Made by a program: the position numbers and the translations under genes | Shown here: one piece after another, positions 24,987 to 36,700 of the stretch | Layout: every line of letters starts with the position of its first letter | How positions within the stretch are numbered: position 1 is the stretch's first letter | Notes under the pieces: model-generated | Seen by the model: the letters and a program-made list of their open reading frames with translations, nothing else | The model's database searches: none | Told to the model about the DNA's origin: nothing | Source: Hofstenia miamia | Taxonomy: Eukaryota > Xenacoelomorpha > Acoela | Length of the DNA: 64,000 bases | Reading direction: 5' to 3' | Assembly (NCBI GenBank): GCA_004352715.1 | Contig: SCFE01000023.1 | Span: 131,393-195,392, forward strand

Positions 24987-25589
24987 AACAAACAGAAAGG
25001 ACAGCCAACAACAATTCCTTACAAGAGGCATTAAAAGAAAAATCTACTGAAGAGATGTCATTTATTATCAACGTTATATGGATGACATATTTGCATTAGT
25101 AAAAGATGAAGAAACATCAGAAAATATACTTACAAAATTGAACTTAATTGACAAGAATATTCAGTTTACAAAGAAGATTGAAACTAAGAATAAATTTCAT
25201 TTTTTGAATGTACAAATAACTAGAAAAGATAACAAATTTGAAACTGGAATCTATTATAAACCAACTGACATAGGATTGTTATTGAACTACACCTCAAATA
25301 CGCCTATAAATTACAAAATAAAATGCACCTGTGGTGAAGATTATATTGGTTTTTCTAGTAGGCAACTATCAAGAAGAATTAAGGAACATGAGACCAATTC
25401 TAGTATATCTTATTATCTAATTTAGTGCGGACTAAATTTTGAAACAAAAATATTATACATCAAAATAAATACATCAAGATCCAGTAATTTAAAATTTATT
25501 GAGAGTATTTTTATAAAATCCTTGCAACCAAGTTTGAACACAAAAGAAGACTATATTTGTAAATTAAACTTGCCACTTTTTAAAATTTA
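24987..25589 (+). mobile_element. Penelope-like element remnant: RT core and GIY-YIG endonuclease
   Basis: The frame around 25060 reads YYQRYMDDIFALVKD, the YxDD active site of Penelope-type reverse transcriptase. It continues with the FLNVQITRKDN and IYYKPTDIG blocks of the same family. Directly after TSNTP the frame jumps to YKIKCTCGEDYIGFSSRQ, the GIY-YIG nuclease domain, so most of the linker is deleted but the frame is kept. After a TAG at 25423-25425 the C-terminal block ESIFIKSLQPSLNTKED is still recognisable. Fingers and palm upstream of YMDD are missing or frameshifted. Non-functional. Confidence 0.82.
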
Positions 25590-25648
25590 GAGAATTATAC
25601 TTATAATTGTAAAATCTAGTAAATTTAGAGGGAATAATTTGTAAAAAA

Positions 25649-25673
25649 TTGATGATGACTTTGTAAGTCGAAA
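25649..25673 (+). ncRNA. Decayed hammerhead-like motif
   Basis: TTGATGA is followed by a 5-bp stem GACTT-TGT-AAGTC and then GAAA. This is the hammerhead core CUGANGA / stem II / GAAA with the first core C replaced by U. Penelope-like elements are known to carry hammerhead motifs outside their reading frame, and this one lies 60 bp past the element's last coding block. Probably inactive because of the core substitution. Confidence 0.5.
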
Positions 25674-25740
25674 TATGTCTGCATATTCTTATTAAGTTTA
25701 ATTAAGCTCCTTAAAACCGATTATTACATAAACAAATAAC

Positions 25741-26560
25741 GGAGTTCTCAATAGGTACAACCTACTATCTAACACTCTATTTAGATTTCGTAAACATTTT
25801 TTAACTACCGATGCTCTACTAAATGCTACAAAAAAATGGAGATCATCACTGGATGCAAATAAATTCGTAGCTATTGCTTGTTTAGATCTTTCTAAAGCAT
25901 TTGATTCTATTGATCATAGCATACTAATAAATAAATTATCCTGTATGGGATTTTCTAACAATTGCAGAAATTTGATAACTAGTTATTTGAAAAAGATTCA
26001 AGAGAGTTAAAGTAAATGATGTCCCTTAGGAGACAATTTTAGGTCTACTTCTTTTCAGTATATATGTAAACGATATGCATACGATAACTGATTGCAACTT
26101 AAATAAATATGCCGATGATACCTGTATATGCAACAATAATAAATCAATGCATTTAGCAATTGAATCTGTAGCACATAATTGCATCAATTTTACAACGTAC
26201 GTCAACATGCATAAGTTACTTCTAAATGAAAGTAAAACAGAATTTGGTATTTTGCAGACAAATTATGATGTTTCAGCATTAACTCTTAATCTTAATAATG
26301 TTGATGTTCCAAATGTAGACAATTTCAAATATTTTTTTGTTTCGATCTAAAATTTTGAATCACACATTAATGCAATACTCCGAAATTTGGCAATAGGTAT
26401 GAGAAGTATGTCAATGATAGTAAAACAAATACCAGCTTGTGCAATAATTTAATTTTTCCATTAATTTATAATGAGTCATCTAAGTTATGCAAATATATTA
26501 TTTACTGATCTAAAAGATGTTTTTTATGGAAACCTTGATATTCAATTTTAAATGGGCCCT
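25741..26560 (+). mobile_element. CR1/Jockey-type LINE fragment, RT domain
   Basis: Several frames together give RT blocks in order: NRYNLLSNTLFRFRKHF, then IACLDLSKAFDSIDHSIL, then LFSIYVNDMHTITDCNL and KYADDTCIC (catalytic YADD). Next come a primer-grip-like ILQTN/NFKYFFV region and SHLSYANILFTD from the RT tail. Stops and frameshifts break it at about 26008 and 26349. Everything after 26035 is duplicated downstream, probably by misassembly. Confidence 0.8.
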
Positions 26561-27641
26561 AAACGTTTAAAGATATATTCTTCTAGAACTAGGCAGTATA
26601 TTTCTAGGTCTATCCTTTTCCCAAGATAGCTATTCATATTAAACACAATGTTGACATTTTTTGGTGTAGCATAATCCTTCAAAATAGCAAATTTAACAAT
26701 GGGAAGAAAAGAAATAAAGATATATAAATAATTTGATATTTGGAATGATATGCTATTAATGATATTTTATGGTTTTGATTGTACGTCGTCAATGTTTTAT
26801 CAAAAATCTGAGGACAATACGCTCCTCGTTAATTTTAGCAAACCACACTGAGGTGTGGGAATATAAATTGCTTAGGCGACAGGTACTGATTGTGATCGTT
26901 GAAATAGTGAAAACATGTTGATAGAAATGTATGTATTTACAACACAGTCTGAGTGTGGATGAATTAAACTCTTCGGAATTACATTACTCTTTTCAATTTG
27001 TTTACGATTTGCTTTATTAAATCAAATGTCTAGCTAATCGGTTCATGCACAGTAGTGGTAATGATTCCACGACGGGAACGACTCTAGGTTCTTCGTCCCT
27101 GACCACGATCTGCATTTAAGTTAGGTATACGATTAAGGGTATACTATAGTCTGCTTAGCTAACTCTCGTTTCCTTGTTCTATTGCATATAGTAACGAATT
27201 CGATATAGGCTAGTTAGCCAACCATAAGGAACAAACCTTTCGTTTTAGATCCAAATTGTTGACTATAATGACACCGATAAATAGACCGTATTATATTCAG
27301 TGTTATACATTACTTAAATGTAGGATAGCAAGCTGCAAGCATTTTTATGCCTTATCTGAATTGTTATCGATGGTTATTGTTAATTTATATCTATTAATTC
27401 AAAATCAAATAAACCATCTTGCAGCTAGTGCTTTTCCCAGTTGCCCAAATAGTAAAGTTAGTAAATGCGAAACACACAACAATCTGATCTATCAAGTATA
27501 TTTAGCATTAGAGCTAGGCCGACTTGTGTAGATAGTATAGTTAGCACCGCACTAAACTACGGTACACATAATGCTTGTTTGGCTTAGGATCTGCAAAACG
27601 GAGGAGACTACGTTACAATGGATTCATTGATGATTAAAGGA
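26035..27641. repeat. 1607-bp exact duplication, copy 1
   Basis: Identical to 27643-29249, as far as I can follow base by base and by the identical encoded frames. The copies are separated by one N. In a decayed LINE, two perfectly identical 1.6-kb copies meeting at an N point to an unmerged contig overlap. The segment carries the LINE YADD region and an unassigned tail (26820-27640). Confidence 0.85.
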
Positions 27642-27642
27642 N

Positions 27643-29249
27643 AATTTTAGGTCTACTTCTTTTCAGTATATATGTAAACGATATGCATACGATAACTGAT
27701 TGCAACTTAAATAAATATGCCGATGATACCTGTATATGCAACAATAATAAATCAATGCATTTAGCAATTGAATCTGTAGCACATAATTGCATCAATTTTA
27801 CAACGTACGTCAACATGCATAAGTTACTTCTAAATGAAAGTAAAACAGAATTTGGTATTTTGCAGACAAATTATGATGTTTCAGCATTAACTCTTAATCT
27901 TAATAATGTTGATGTTCCAAATGTAGACAATTTCAAATATTTTTTTGTTTCGATCTAAAATTTTGAATCACACATTAATGCAATACTCCGAAATTTGGCA
28001 ATAGGTATGAGAAGTATGTCAATGATAGTAAAACAAATACCAGCTTGTGCAATAATTTAATTTTTCCATTAATTTATAATGAGTCATCTAAGTTATGCAA
28101 ATATATTATTTACTGATCTAAAAGATGTTTTTTATGGAAACCTTGATATTCAATTTTAAATGGGCCCTAAACGTTTAAAGATATATTCTTCTAGAACTAG
28201 GCAGTATATTTCTAGGTCTATCCTTTTCCCAAGATAGCTATTCATATTAAACACAATGTTGACATTTTTTGGTGTAGCATAATCCTTCAAAATAGCAAAT
28301 TTAACAATGGGAAGAAAAGAAATAAAGATATATAAATAATTTGATATTTGGAATGATATGCTATTAATGATATTTTATGGTTTTGATTGTACGTCGTCAA
28401 TGTTTTATCAAAAATCTGAGGACAATACGCTCCTCGTTAATTTTAGCAAACCACACTGAGGTGTGGGAATATAAATTGCTTAGGCGACAGGTACTGATTG
28501 TGATCGTTGAAATAGTGAAAACATGTTGATAGAAATGTATGTATTTACAACACAGTCTGAGTGTGGATGAATTAAACTCTTCGGAATTACATTACTCTTT
28601 TCAATTTGTTTACGATTTGCTTTATTAAATCAAATGTCTAGCTAATCGGTTCATGCACAGTAGTGGTAATGATTCCACGACGGGAACGACTCTAGGTTCT
28701 TCGTCCCTGACCACGATCTGCATTTAAGTTAGGTATACGATTAAGGGTATACTATAGTCTGCTTAGCTAACTCTCGTTTCCTTGTTCTATTGCATATAGT
28801 AACGAATTCGATATAGGCTAGTTAGCCAACCATAAGGAACAAACCTTTCGTTTTAGATCCAAATTGTTGACTATAATGACACCGATAAATAGACCGTATT
28901 ATATTCAGTGTTATACATTACTTAAATGTAGGATAGCAAGCTGCAAGCATTTTTATGCCTTATCTGAATTGTTATCGATGGTTATTGTTAATTTATATCT
29001 ATTAATTCAAAATCAAATAAACCATCTTGCAGCTAGTGCTTTTCCCAGTTGCCCAAATAGTAAAGTTAGTAAATGCGAAACACACAACAATCTGATCTAT
29101 CAAGTATATTTAGCATTAGAGCTAGGCCGACTTGTGTAGATAGTATAGTTAGCACCGCACTAAACTACGGTACACATAATGCTTGTTTGGCTTAGGATCT
29201 GCAAAACGGAGGAGACTACGTTACAATGGATTCATTGATGATTAAAGGA
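27643..29249. repeat. 1607-bp exact duplication, copy 2
   Basis: Begins AATTTTAGGTC right after the N at 27642 and ends GATTAAAGGA, where sequence continues into the LINE 3' end. See copy 1; likely one genomic locus. Confidence 0.85.
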
Positions 29250-29269
29250 TTAGCGTAGGGCAGGATCCC

Positions 29270-29500
29270 TTGGTTAAGAACTGGAGTGCAAGTATAGAAA
29301 AAAAGTTTTGGAAAAATCATTAATACCACTATTCGAACTTGGAACTCATTGCCTAAAGAGACAAAGAACATTGAAAAATTGTATGTGTTTGTATGTATGT
29401 ATATTTGATGAGGCTATTCAGATAATTTACCAGTTAATAATTGTTAATATTTATCTGAAAAGAATATTCTATCTTTTATGTAGTTACAGTTAACAGTTGC
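29270..29500 (+). mobile_element. LINE ORF2 3' end
   Basis: IRTWNSLPKETKNIEKLY matches the WNSLP block near the C-terminus of CR1/Jockey-type ORF2. It is probably the tail of the same LINE whose RT starts at 25741, with unassigned sequence between. Confidence 0.65.
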
Positions 29501-29672
29501 TCTTTCATAGCAAAATTTTTAAAAAATGTCTGGTGGTGATCTGGTTTGACATGAAATAAAGTAGAAGCCTAATTCATTTTGATTATTCATTGCTCATTAC
29601 ATAACTTATATTTTTAATAATTTCAGCGGGTTTTCAACCTATTTAAGCACATGCATGAGGAGCTGAGTTGGA

Positions 29673-29723
29673 ACCGGTTCGCAAACCGGTCAGGTCATGA
29701 TTTTTGTAATGCCGGTTAACCGG
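29673..29723. other. Paired ACCGGTT palindromes
   Basis: ACCGGTTCGCAAACCGGT (29673-29690) is a short hairpin, and CCGGTTAACCGG (29712-29723) is a perfect 12-bp palindrome. They may belong to a small inverted-repeat transposon end. Confidence 0.5.
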
Positions 29724-30609
29724 TGTTCACTTGGCCTACTAATGTCCGAAGCCCCGAATATAATCTCAATGCAACACTTCGAAGATTATGGTGGTGGGTG
29801 GTTATAAAATATATGTTGCAAGCCACCTGATTAATCTCGTGTTTGTATTTGCATAGTGCATTTGCTTCTGATGCACTCTCTCGACGACAGCTATTACTTA
29901 GGAAAATGTAGCTAAAAATTATCAAAAACGCATTACAACCACAAAGGGATTGGGTTAGGTTACTTTCTTTAGAAGAGAAGACGAAAGCTTTGTATTTTAC
30001 GTGCTAAAGAGTGAGATCATAAAGATTTAAAACTATACATGCGCATAATTCCAAAATTATTGACATTATTTTGAAAGTCATTCTCATTTTAAAATGCGAA
30101 CACAAAATTGCACAGCGACCGCCCGCTCACCGGCCAATATTGATCGGCAAAAGCATGATAGTCTATTTTACCGGCTTATTGCGAGTAATAATTTTCTTTA
30201 CTGTCCAAAGAAATAAAAGCAAGTAATTTTATTTATATCTCACTTGAAAACGAAACCGTGAAAGCGGAGATTGATTTTCTATGGCAAGTTATTACTGCAG
30301 ATATACATAAAATAGTGACAGTTACAACTTGAAAGTTTCATTAATGATATTAGTTCAAGAAAACCTTGATTTTTCAAGAGACAGTCACAGCTGAAAATGT
30401 TAAGCAAAATTTCAGCAAACACTGTTAAAATCACTTAAATAAGTCAAACGTGATCAGATTAGCAATTGTAGAAATGAAATGGTAGAATGGAAATGAACTT
30501 GATGAAGGACATCAATTTATGATTCAGTTATCTGCACAAAGAGACCACATCACAATTACAATTATTTATAAATTACAAAATCTATAATATTTTACAAATT
30601 AAAACGTGA
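29724..30609. other. 3' flank of the SLC22 gene
   Basis: It should contain the 3' untranslated region of the minus-strand transporter. On that strand AATAAA occurs at 30228-30233, about 380 nt past the stop. No other gene seen. Confidence 0.4.
30228..30233 (-). promoter_or_regulatory. Candidate poly(A) signal AATAAA
   Basis: First canonical AATAAA I see downstream of the SLC22 stop codon on the transcribed strand. In AT-rich DNA such a hexamer can occur by chance. Confidence 0.3.
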
Positions 30610-30742
30610 TTAAATTTCAACTTCTTCACTTGACAAATCATCTATTTGAACATCACTTAACAACAGTTCGTTAAGCTCGTCACCACTTTTTGATAGGCTT
30701 CCACTAATAGGCTCTGAGTAAAATGAAAAAATTTCGCTGCAT
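30610..30742 (-). CDS. SLC22A-like: SLC22 exon 10 (C-terminal tail, stop)
   Basis: 133 bp including TAA at 30610-30612. Acceptor ATATTTAG gives the single base needed to complete Lys. The tail is acidic (DELNELLLSDVQIDDLSSEE) and ends V-E-I, a pattern that could bind a class II PDZ domain; that last point is inference. Confidence 0.88.
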
Positions 30743-33700
30743 CTAAATATAATTCAACATTAATTAAATATTTGCCAACGCATTAAGAAAATAAATTATT
30801 GCGTTTAATGCTTCCTAACACAAGTACAGCTACGTAAACAATTGAAGGCCACAAAGGAAAAATAGCATTTTCCATTTTCAAAAAATTGGAATTTTCTTTC
30901 CTTTGATAGTTCAAATTATCAAGCTTTAAGAGTAAAATAATTATATAGAAAAATAACCATTGTCCATAGTTTTAGGACTAGATTTCAAGCCCAGCTTAAA
31001 ACAAAAATTACCTATATCCAAGCTTTAGAAAAGAAAAATGGCCTATGTCCAATCATGTGATAACAATTGCCTAATGCTAGCATACTATTTCATTGTGAAG
31101 CCGAAAGTCACAAATAATTATTGTTATGTACTGTATGTTTTTAAAAAAAATCATTTGAAGAAGTCTTTTTTTATAGTTCCAACAAATTTCTAATAGACAC
31201 AGAACTACAGTAGTAAAAAAGATGGTGAACATCGGCAATATAAATGTACTCAAAAGTGCATTGACATGGATAGTAGGCGGTCAACATGTAACCGACTTAA
31301 ATGTTTTGAGATCACGACATCTGATGAGAGCCGAAAATTTATTGAAGATGAGTTATTAATGTTGTATATATGTTATGCTATTATTATTAGTAACATTAAC
31401 ATCAACATGATAGGGTCACTCACTGCATGAACTGAGTGTTTCTTTATCATATCATGTATAAGAAGTTGCTTGAAATATTATATTGTATAGTATATGACCA
31501 CTTACAACCAATGTATGTAGAGTGTTTCATAAATTAGGATTTACTCTAGAATATGCTAGTAAGAGCGAGCAGGTGCTTACCTTTCCACAATGCTTACACA
31601 CTGCATGATGCTGAGAATCAACTGTCAAAGATTACCAAGATTATGCCACACACTTAAGCTGTCCCATTATAATCAAAGAAACACTCATTTAGCCAAGTTC
31701 CTGAAACCGCATGTCAAAGAGTTTTAAACAGATTTACCAACACAATTTTCTATAGTTGATGGTAACAGTCAATAATTATGATTTATTTGAAAAGCAATTT
31801 GTACTTGCATATCCACAACACATATGTTTCCTGTAACACATGTTTTGCTCCTAATGCTTCATAGTATGTAACTTTTAAATAAGGATTTCTTTTAAGTTGA
31901 TCAATTTCTTTTTTGTCTAGACTTAAAAGCTGTTAAAAATGCATGACATCAAAGTTGGTAGAGTTGTCATTTTCTAAACATTAATTTCGCTGTGATAATC
32001 CACAAAAATTGGACAAATCTCATTTTTTCCTTTTACGTCTTCAATTCAAAGCACTGAATTGCAATTATAATTCTAAAACACCATATATATGCATCACTAC
32101 AAATTACTAAGTATGTTCGAAGAAAAACGTACATAGCGTACTTATAAAGCCAAATTCACTTTTATACAAAAAATTAGATCTTGAAGAATTGAAAAATTCA
32201 AAAAGGCAAACATTGCGGCTACGGCTATAGCCAGCATATTCGCCAGCCTCGTATGTTCATTTGATGAAATGTTTCGTATTAAAAAACATCTAAATATTTC
32301 GTTGCATTTCTTTTCACAACAAATAATGATCAGTGGAGAATTGTCTTGATGATTTCTCGAGGGCACTGGAAACTACCAGTATATACAATAACTAAAGAAG
32401 CAAGATTGACGCCAATATTAACTCTAAGTAATTATCTCTCATAAATTATTGTAAATTATGATTTCGCAAGCATCAACTTATCACAAGAAAATCCTATAGA
32501 TAGTCATGACTACGAAATTTTTTTATAGCATTGTGGAAAATGCCAAAAATACCATTCTTGACAAAATAATACCGGATTTGAGCAATTGAATAACGTAATA
32601 TACAAAAATACATTTGTTTGTACCGGAAAAGCAAATATATTTCTGAAAAATATTAAAACATAAATCGCGACGTAATTAACGATTTTAATTGGATGAGAGT
32701 TATGTAGAAACAATGAACTTTAATACTATTGTAAATTAACAGTCTATTTTATTGTTTATTGCATTTAAAGTATGTGAAAAATCCCGTTGCCACAACTTTA
32801 CCAAAATTGAATTATAATGAAATCACGCTACTGTTTCTATTGTGAAAAAAATTTCTTGAAAATTATTCTCACATTGGAAAGTACTCTTCGCGAAAAAAAA
32901 TTTTCCTCATTATATTTGAATTTTTTGTTTCTTCGTAATGGCGAAAATATCGCAAAAACAATAAAAAATTGTTCCCAGTCATAAACAGTGGATAAATTGC
33001 TTAAAATTCACATGAAATCGCAACATTATGAATTTTTTTCCCGTTACAAATTCCACTTACTTTCTGAATGAAAATCGTTCAGAATCTGCAATTGTCTGCG
33101 GTAGCGAACAGTTAGTTGTTTCTGGAAGCAATAATGATAAAGAAGCGGATGCGAATCCAAGTAATGAAATGCATGCCTAAAAGGAATTATTAAGTACTCT
33201 TCATGACATTAATGTTAACAACAGATAGTATACAACATCAAAACGTGTTAGACTTTTGATACAAACAATAGCATGATTTACGCAGTCAAAACCTGCACAA
33301 CAAATGACAAAAATCTAATTAAGCAAGATATATTACTTAAATACAGAATGTCCAAAAAGTCCCGCACTTTTAAAGTATTGTAGAATCCAAACTCCTTACA
33401 GAATATTATACTATTTTGTTTAAAAATTGATGAAAGCAAAAGTGCAAATTTAAAATAATTTTTATTTTTACTGAAAGAAGATGGAGTTGACAATTGAACA
33501 GCGCATGTTTTTAGTATTTGATTCGCAATGACAAGTATGCGATTGAAGTTCAGGAATTTCATAAACAGAAGCTTCTTGGCAAGGACATCCCGCATCGCAA
33601 TGAAGTCCACAACCTCATAATAATAATAATAATAATCAATGACTTTATTTAGCCGCTGAAGGCATACACAACAAGAAAATAAAAACAAGTCAAGTTTTAC

Positions 33701-36700
33701 GGCAGCGAGGACAGTCGCAGGAGATGAAATAGGAGCAAATGGAAGAGTAGGCGAAGTCGGAGAAGGGCTCAGCAAAGAGGAAAGCCATCAAAGATTTCTT
33801 GAAGCTCGGTGGTGGGGAAAAGAAATCAATCGCTGTTGGAGGGTTGCGAGTCAAGATGTAATTAGCAGCAGTACAAGCACGATTGAAAAACGAGTGAAGG
33901 GTGCGATGTTTCTTTGTACGACGAATGGAGAAGGTGACAACATCATCAGAGCGAGTGCAGCAGGAATTAGAGAACTTAATGAAATCAAAAGGATCAAGAT
34001 CCAATTTGCGAGTCAGTAGTCGATTGAACAGAAGGAGATCACAGGCATGGAAGTAGAGTGACAGCGGGAGAGTGGAGAATTTCAGCAGAGCGTCTTTATA
34101 GTCCAAAGAGGAAATCCATTTGAAAGCGCGTTTCTGGAAACGTTCCATGGAGTGGAACAAAGCACGAGAAGGCCACCAACAAGGAGACGCGTAGAGAAGA
34201 ATGGCGCGAGGAATGGACTTGAACAAAGAGAGTTTCACAGCGGACGAGGTATTAAAAGGAACATTACGGAAAAGGGCAAATAGCGAGGAATTAGCTTTGC
34301 GGAGACGCAAAGACACATGTCCAGTCCAATTTAAGTTTGCAGCAAGTTGAACTCCAAGATGAGTGTGATGAGGCGCAAAGTTCACAGGTAGAGGCAAATC
34401 AGAAGGGGGAGCCACAGAAAAGGAAATACCACATGTCTTGGTAGTGCTAAAATCAAGATGGTTGACAGAGGACCAAGTAGACAAGTGCTCAAGATCAGAA
34501 AAAATGTTAGAAGCAAAAGATCAACCAAAATCAAAAATCGCAGTGTCGTCGACATACAACAGGCAAGACGAGTTGAGAACAGAATGAGGGAGGTCGTTAA
34601 TGGCAACAAGGAAGAAAAGAACAGCAAACACTGAGCCTTGAGGGGCACCACTAGTAACGGGGACAGGAGAAGAGATAGACGAGTTGATTTTGACACACTG
34701 GTGGCGATTGGTCAGGTAGGACTGGAACAGTTCGATGAAATCCACATCAAAACCAAATAAACGTAACTTGTCAAGCAGAATGGAATGAGGGAGACGATCA
34801 AACGCTTTTGAGATGTCAAGAAAGATAATACAACCAGGATCATTACTATCAGAGTGAAAGTAGCAGTTTTCGATCAGAGTGAGCAGGTTAGTAATCGTAG
34901 AGCGACCAGGAAGGTTGCCATGCTGAGAGGAAGAGATGAGGTGACGAATTTTTGGGAATACATAACGAAAAACAAGGCGTTCAAAGATGATAGACAGTCG
35001 AGATAGAATAGCTATTGGGCGGTAGGACGTGACCTGCGAGGAGGGAAGCTGATTAGATTTTAACAGCGGAGAAATCCAAGATGTCTTCCAACAGGCGGGA
35101 TAGCGCTTAGTGGAGCAAATGAAGGAGTAAAGATGCTTTAAATGGATAGAAAGCGTGGAGGAGGTTTCATGAATTACAAAGGAAGGAACACCGTCAGGAT
35201 AACAAGGACCAGACAACTTGCAAGATTTAAGCATGAGAGAGATATCATGGGCGCTGAAGACCATATCACAAAGTCGGATTAGCGGGGAGGCAGCAGGCGG
35301 ACCAGGGCACATGGAGACAGGTACAGAGAAGTTAGAGGCAAAATACGCGTTGAACAGATCAGCCTTCTCCAGGTCAGAGTGAGCAGAACGAAGGTTCCAT
35401 CTCAAATTGGGGAGCTCGGGCTTGGAATGAAGAGAACGCAGGAAGGAATAAGAGTCTTGAAGAGAACCGGACGAGAAGCTTTTCCGATTCATGAATTAAT
35501 CGTCTATACTTTCTTGATACAATTGAAAACCATTTAATGCTATATTGCTTTGAATATTCGCGATAATCCTCATGTAATCAGAATTTAGAGATGGCGCTCT
35601 TTTATGATTTATGCACAGGTTTTGATTTGATATCATGTTTGTTTCATTAGTAAAAAGTGTACCAGAGATAGGACCTCCCTGTAGTACCCTACAACAATTT
35701 TAATTTTCTCTGTGTATTCAGTTTTGTTTTAGCGTATTTGTTGAGTCCAATTTTCCATATACAATATTATCCATTCAGCTAACACTTACTACTTTGATCT
35801 ATTCTATTAGCTAGCTTATTCTGCAATATAGTAAAAAAAGGTAACTGTTACTAAAAATGTTTTCTAAAATTTTTGTTTAATTTATATAATTCATTGTGTA
35901 TAGTAATGCCTTTGTTGTGCCTCTCTTAGATTTCTATGCAATTCGTGCTAAAATTGGTGTAACAGTGATTGGACGAAATTTCTTTATATTGCTTTCTGCA
36001 ATGGGCTCCTTGATATTCGTTTGGGAACAGGTGTAACGATTGATTTCCATTTTTCAGGGTATGTCATATTGCTAAAACACCATTAAAGACTTTAGTATAA
36101 ACTTTCCCTATTAGCAAAGAATGATGTTTATAAAACCAAGAAGGGATCTTTGACAAACACGGCGATGTTTCGACCTTAATTTTACCAAACAGCTGTTGAA
36201 CTCTCACTTCAGAATGGGATACCCTGCAGGATCCACGACCTTCATCTTTGATTTTCATTCACATTTATTTATATATTAGCTGGTTTTGTTCTCCTTTCCA
36301 CTTCATTTTGTAACTCTGATAAAGTTAAGATAGCAATACGATATCTACTGAGTTGTCGCACTTTTTGGACGATATTTCTTTAGATTCTATTTAATAGGGT
36401 TCTAACTACCTTCTTTAAGCCTTTCCTTTTGATACTAATAATCTCGTTTAAAAAATCATCACGAATTTTAAGCGTTCTATTGTTAAACACTGGATTTTTA
36501 TGCCTTGATTGATCAATTATTTTCAAGAATTTTTGATCCAATTTTTCGACTAAGACTTCAATATTTTCCTCTCTTAATACATCATCCCAATTAGTTTCAC
36601 TCAGCAAAGACAACATTTTCTCTTGATTATAGATATTGATACTTTGACTGCCTTATTTTATTTGGTACTTTATAACTATATCAATTTTTAGAGTTAATAT

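Noticed and set aside
32142-32713. Minus-strand frames considered as the SLC22 last exons
   Set aside because: No PET or tail motif; the exons at 33061-33176 and 30610-30742 fit phase and family motifs.
36335-36375. Inverted partner of the mariner-like end TGTCCAAAAAGT
   Set aside because: The match is about ten bases and lies in coding sequence of LINE E, so chance is more likely than a second transposon end.
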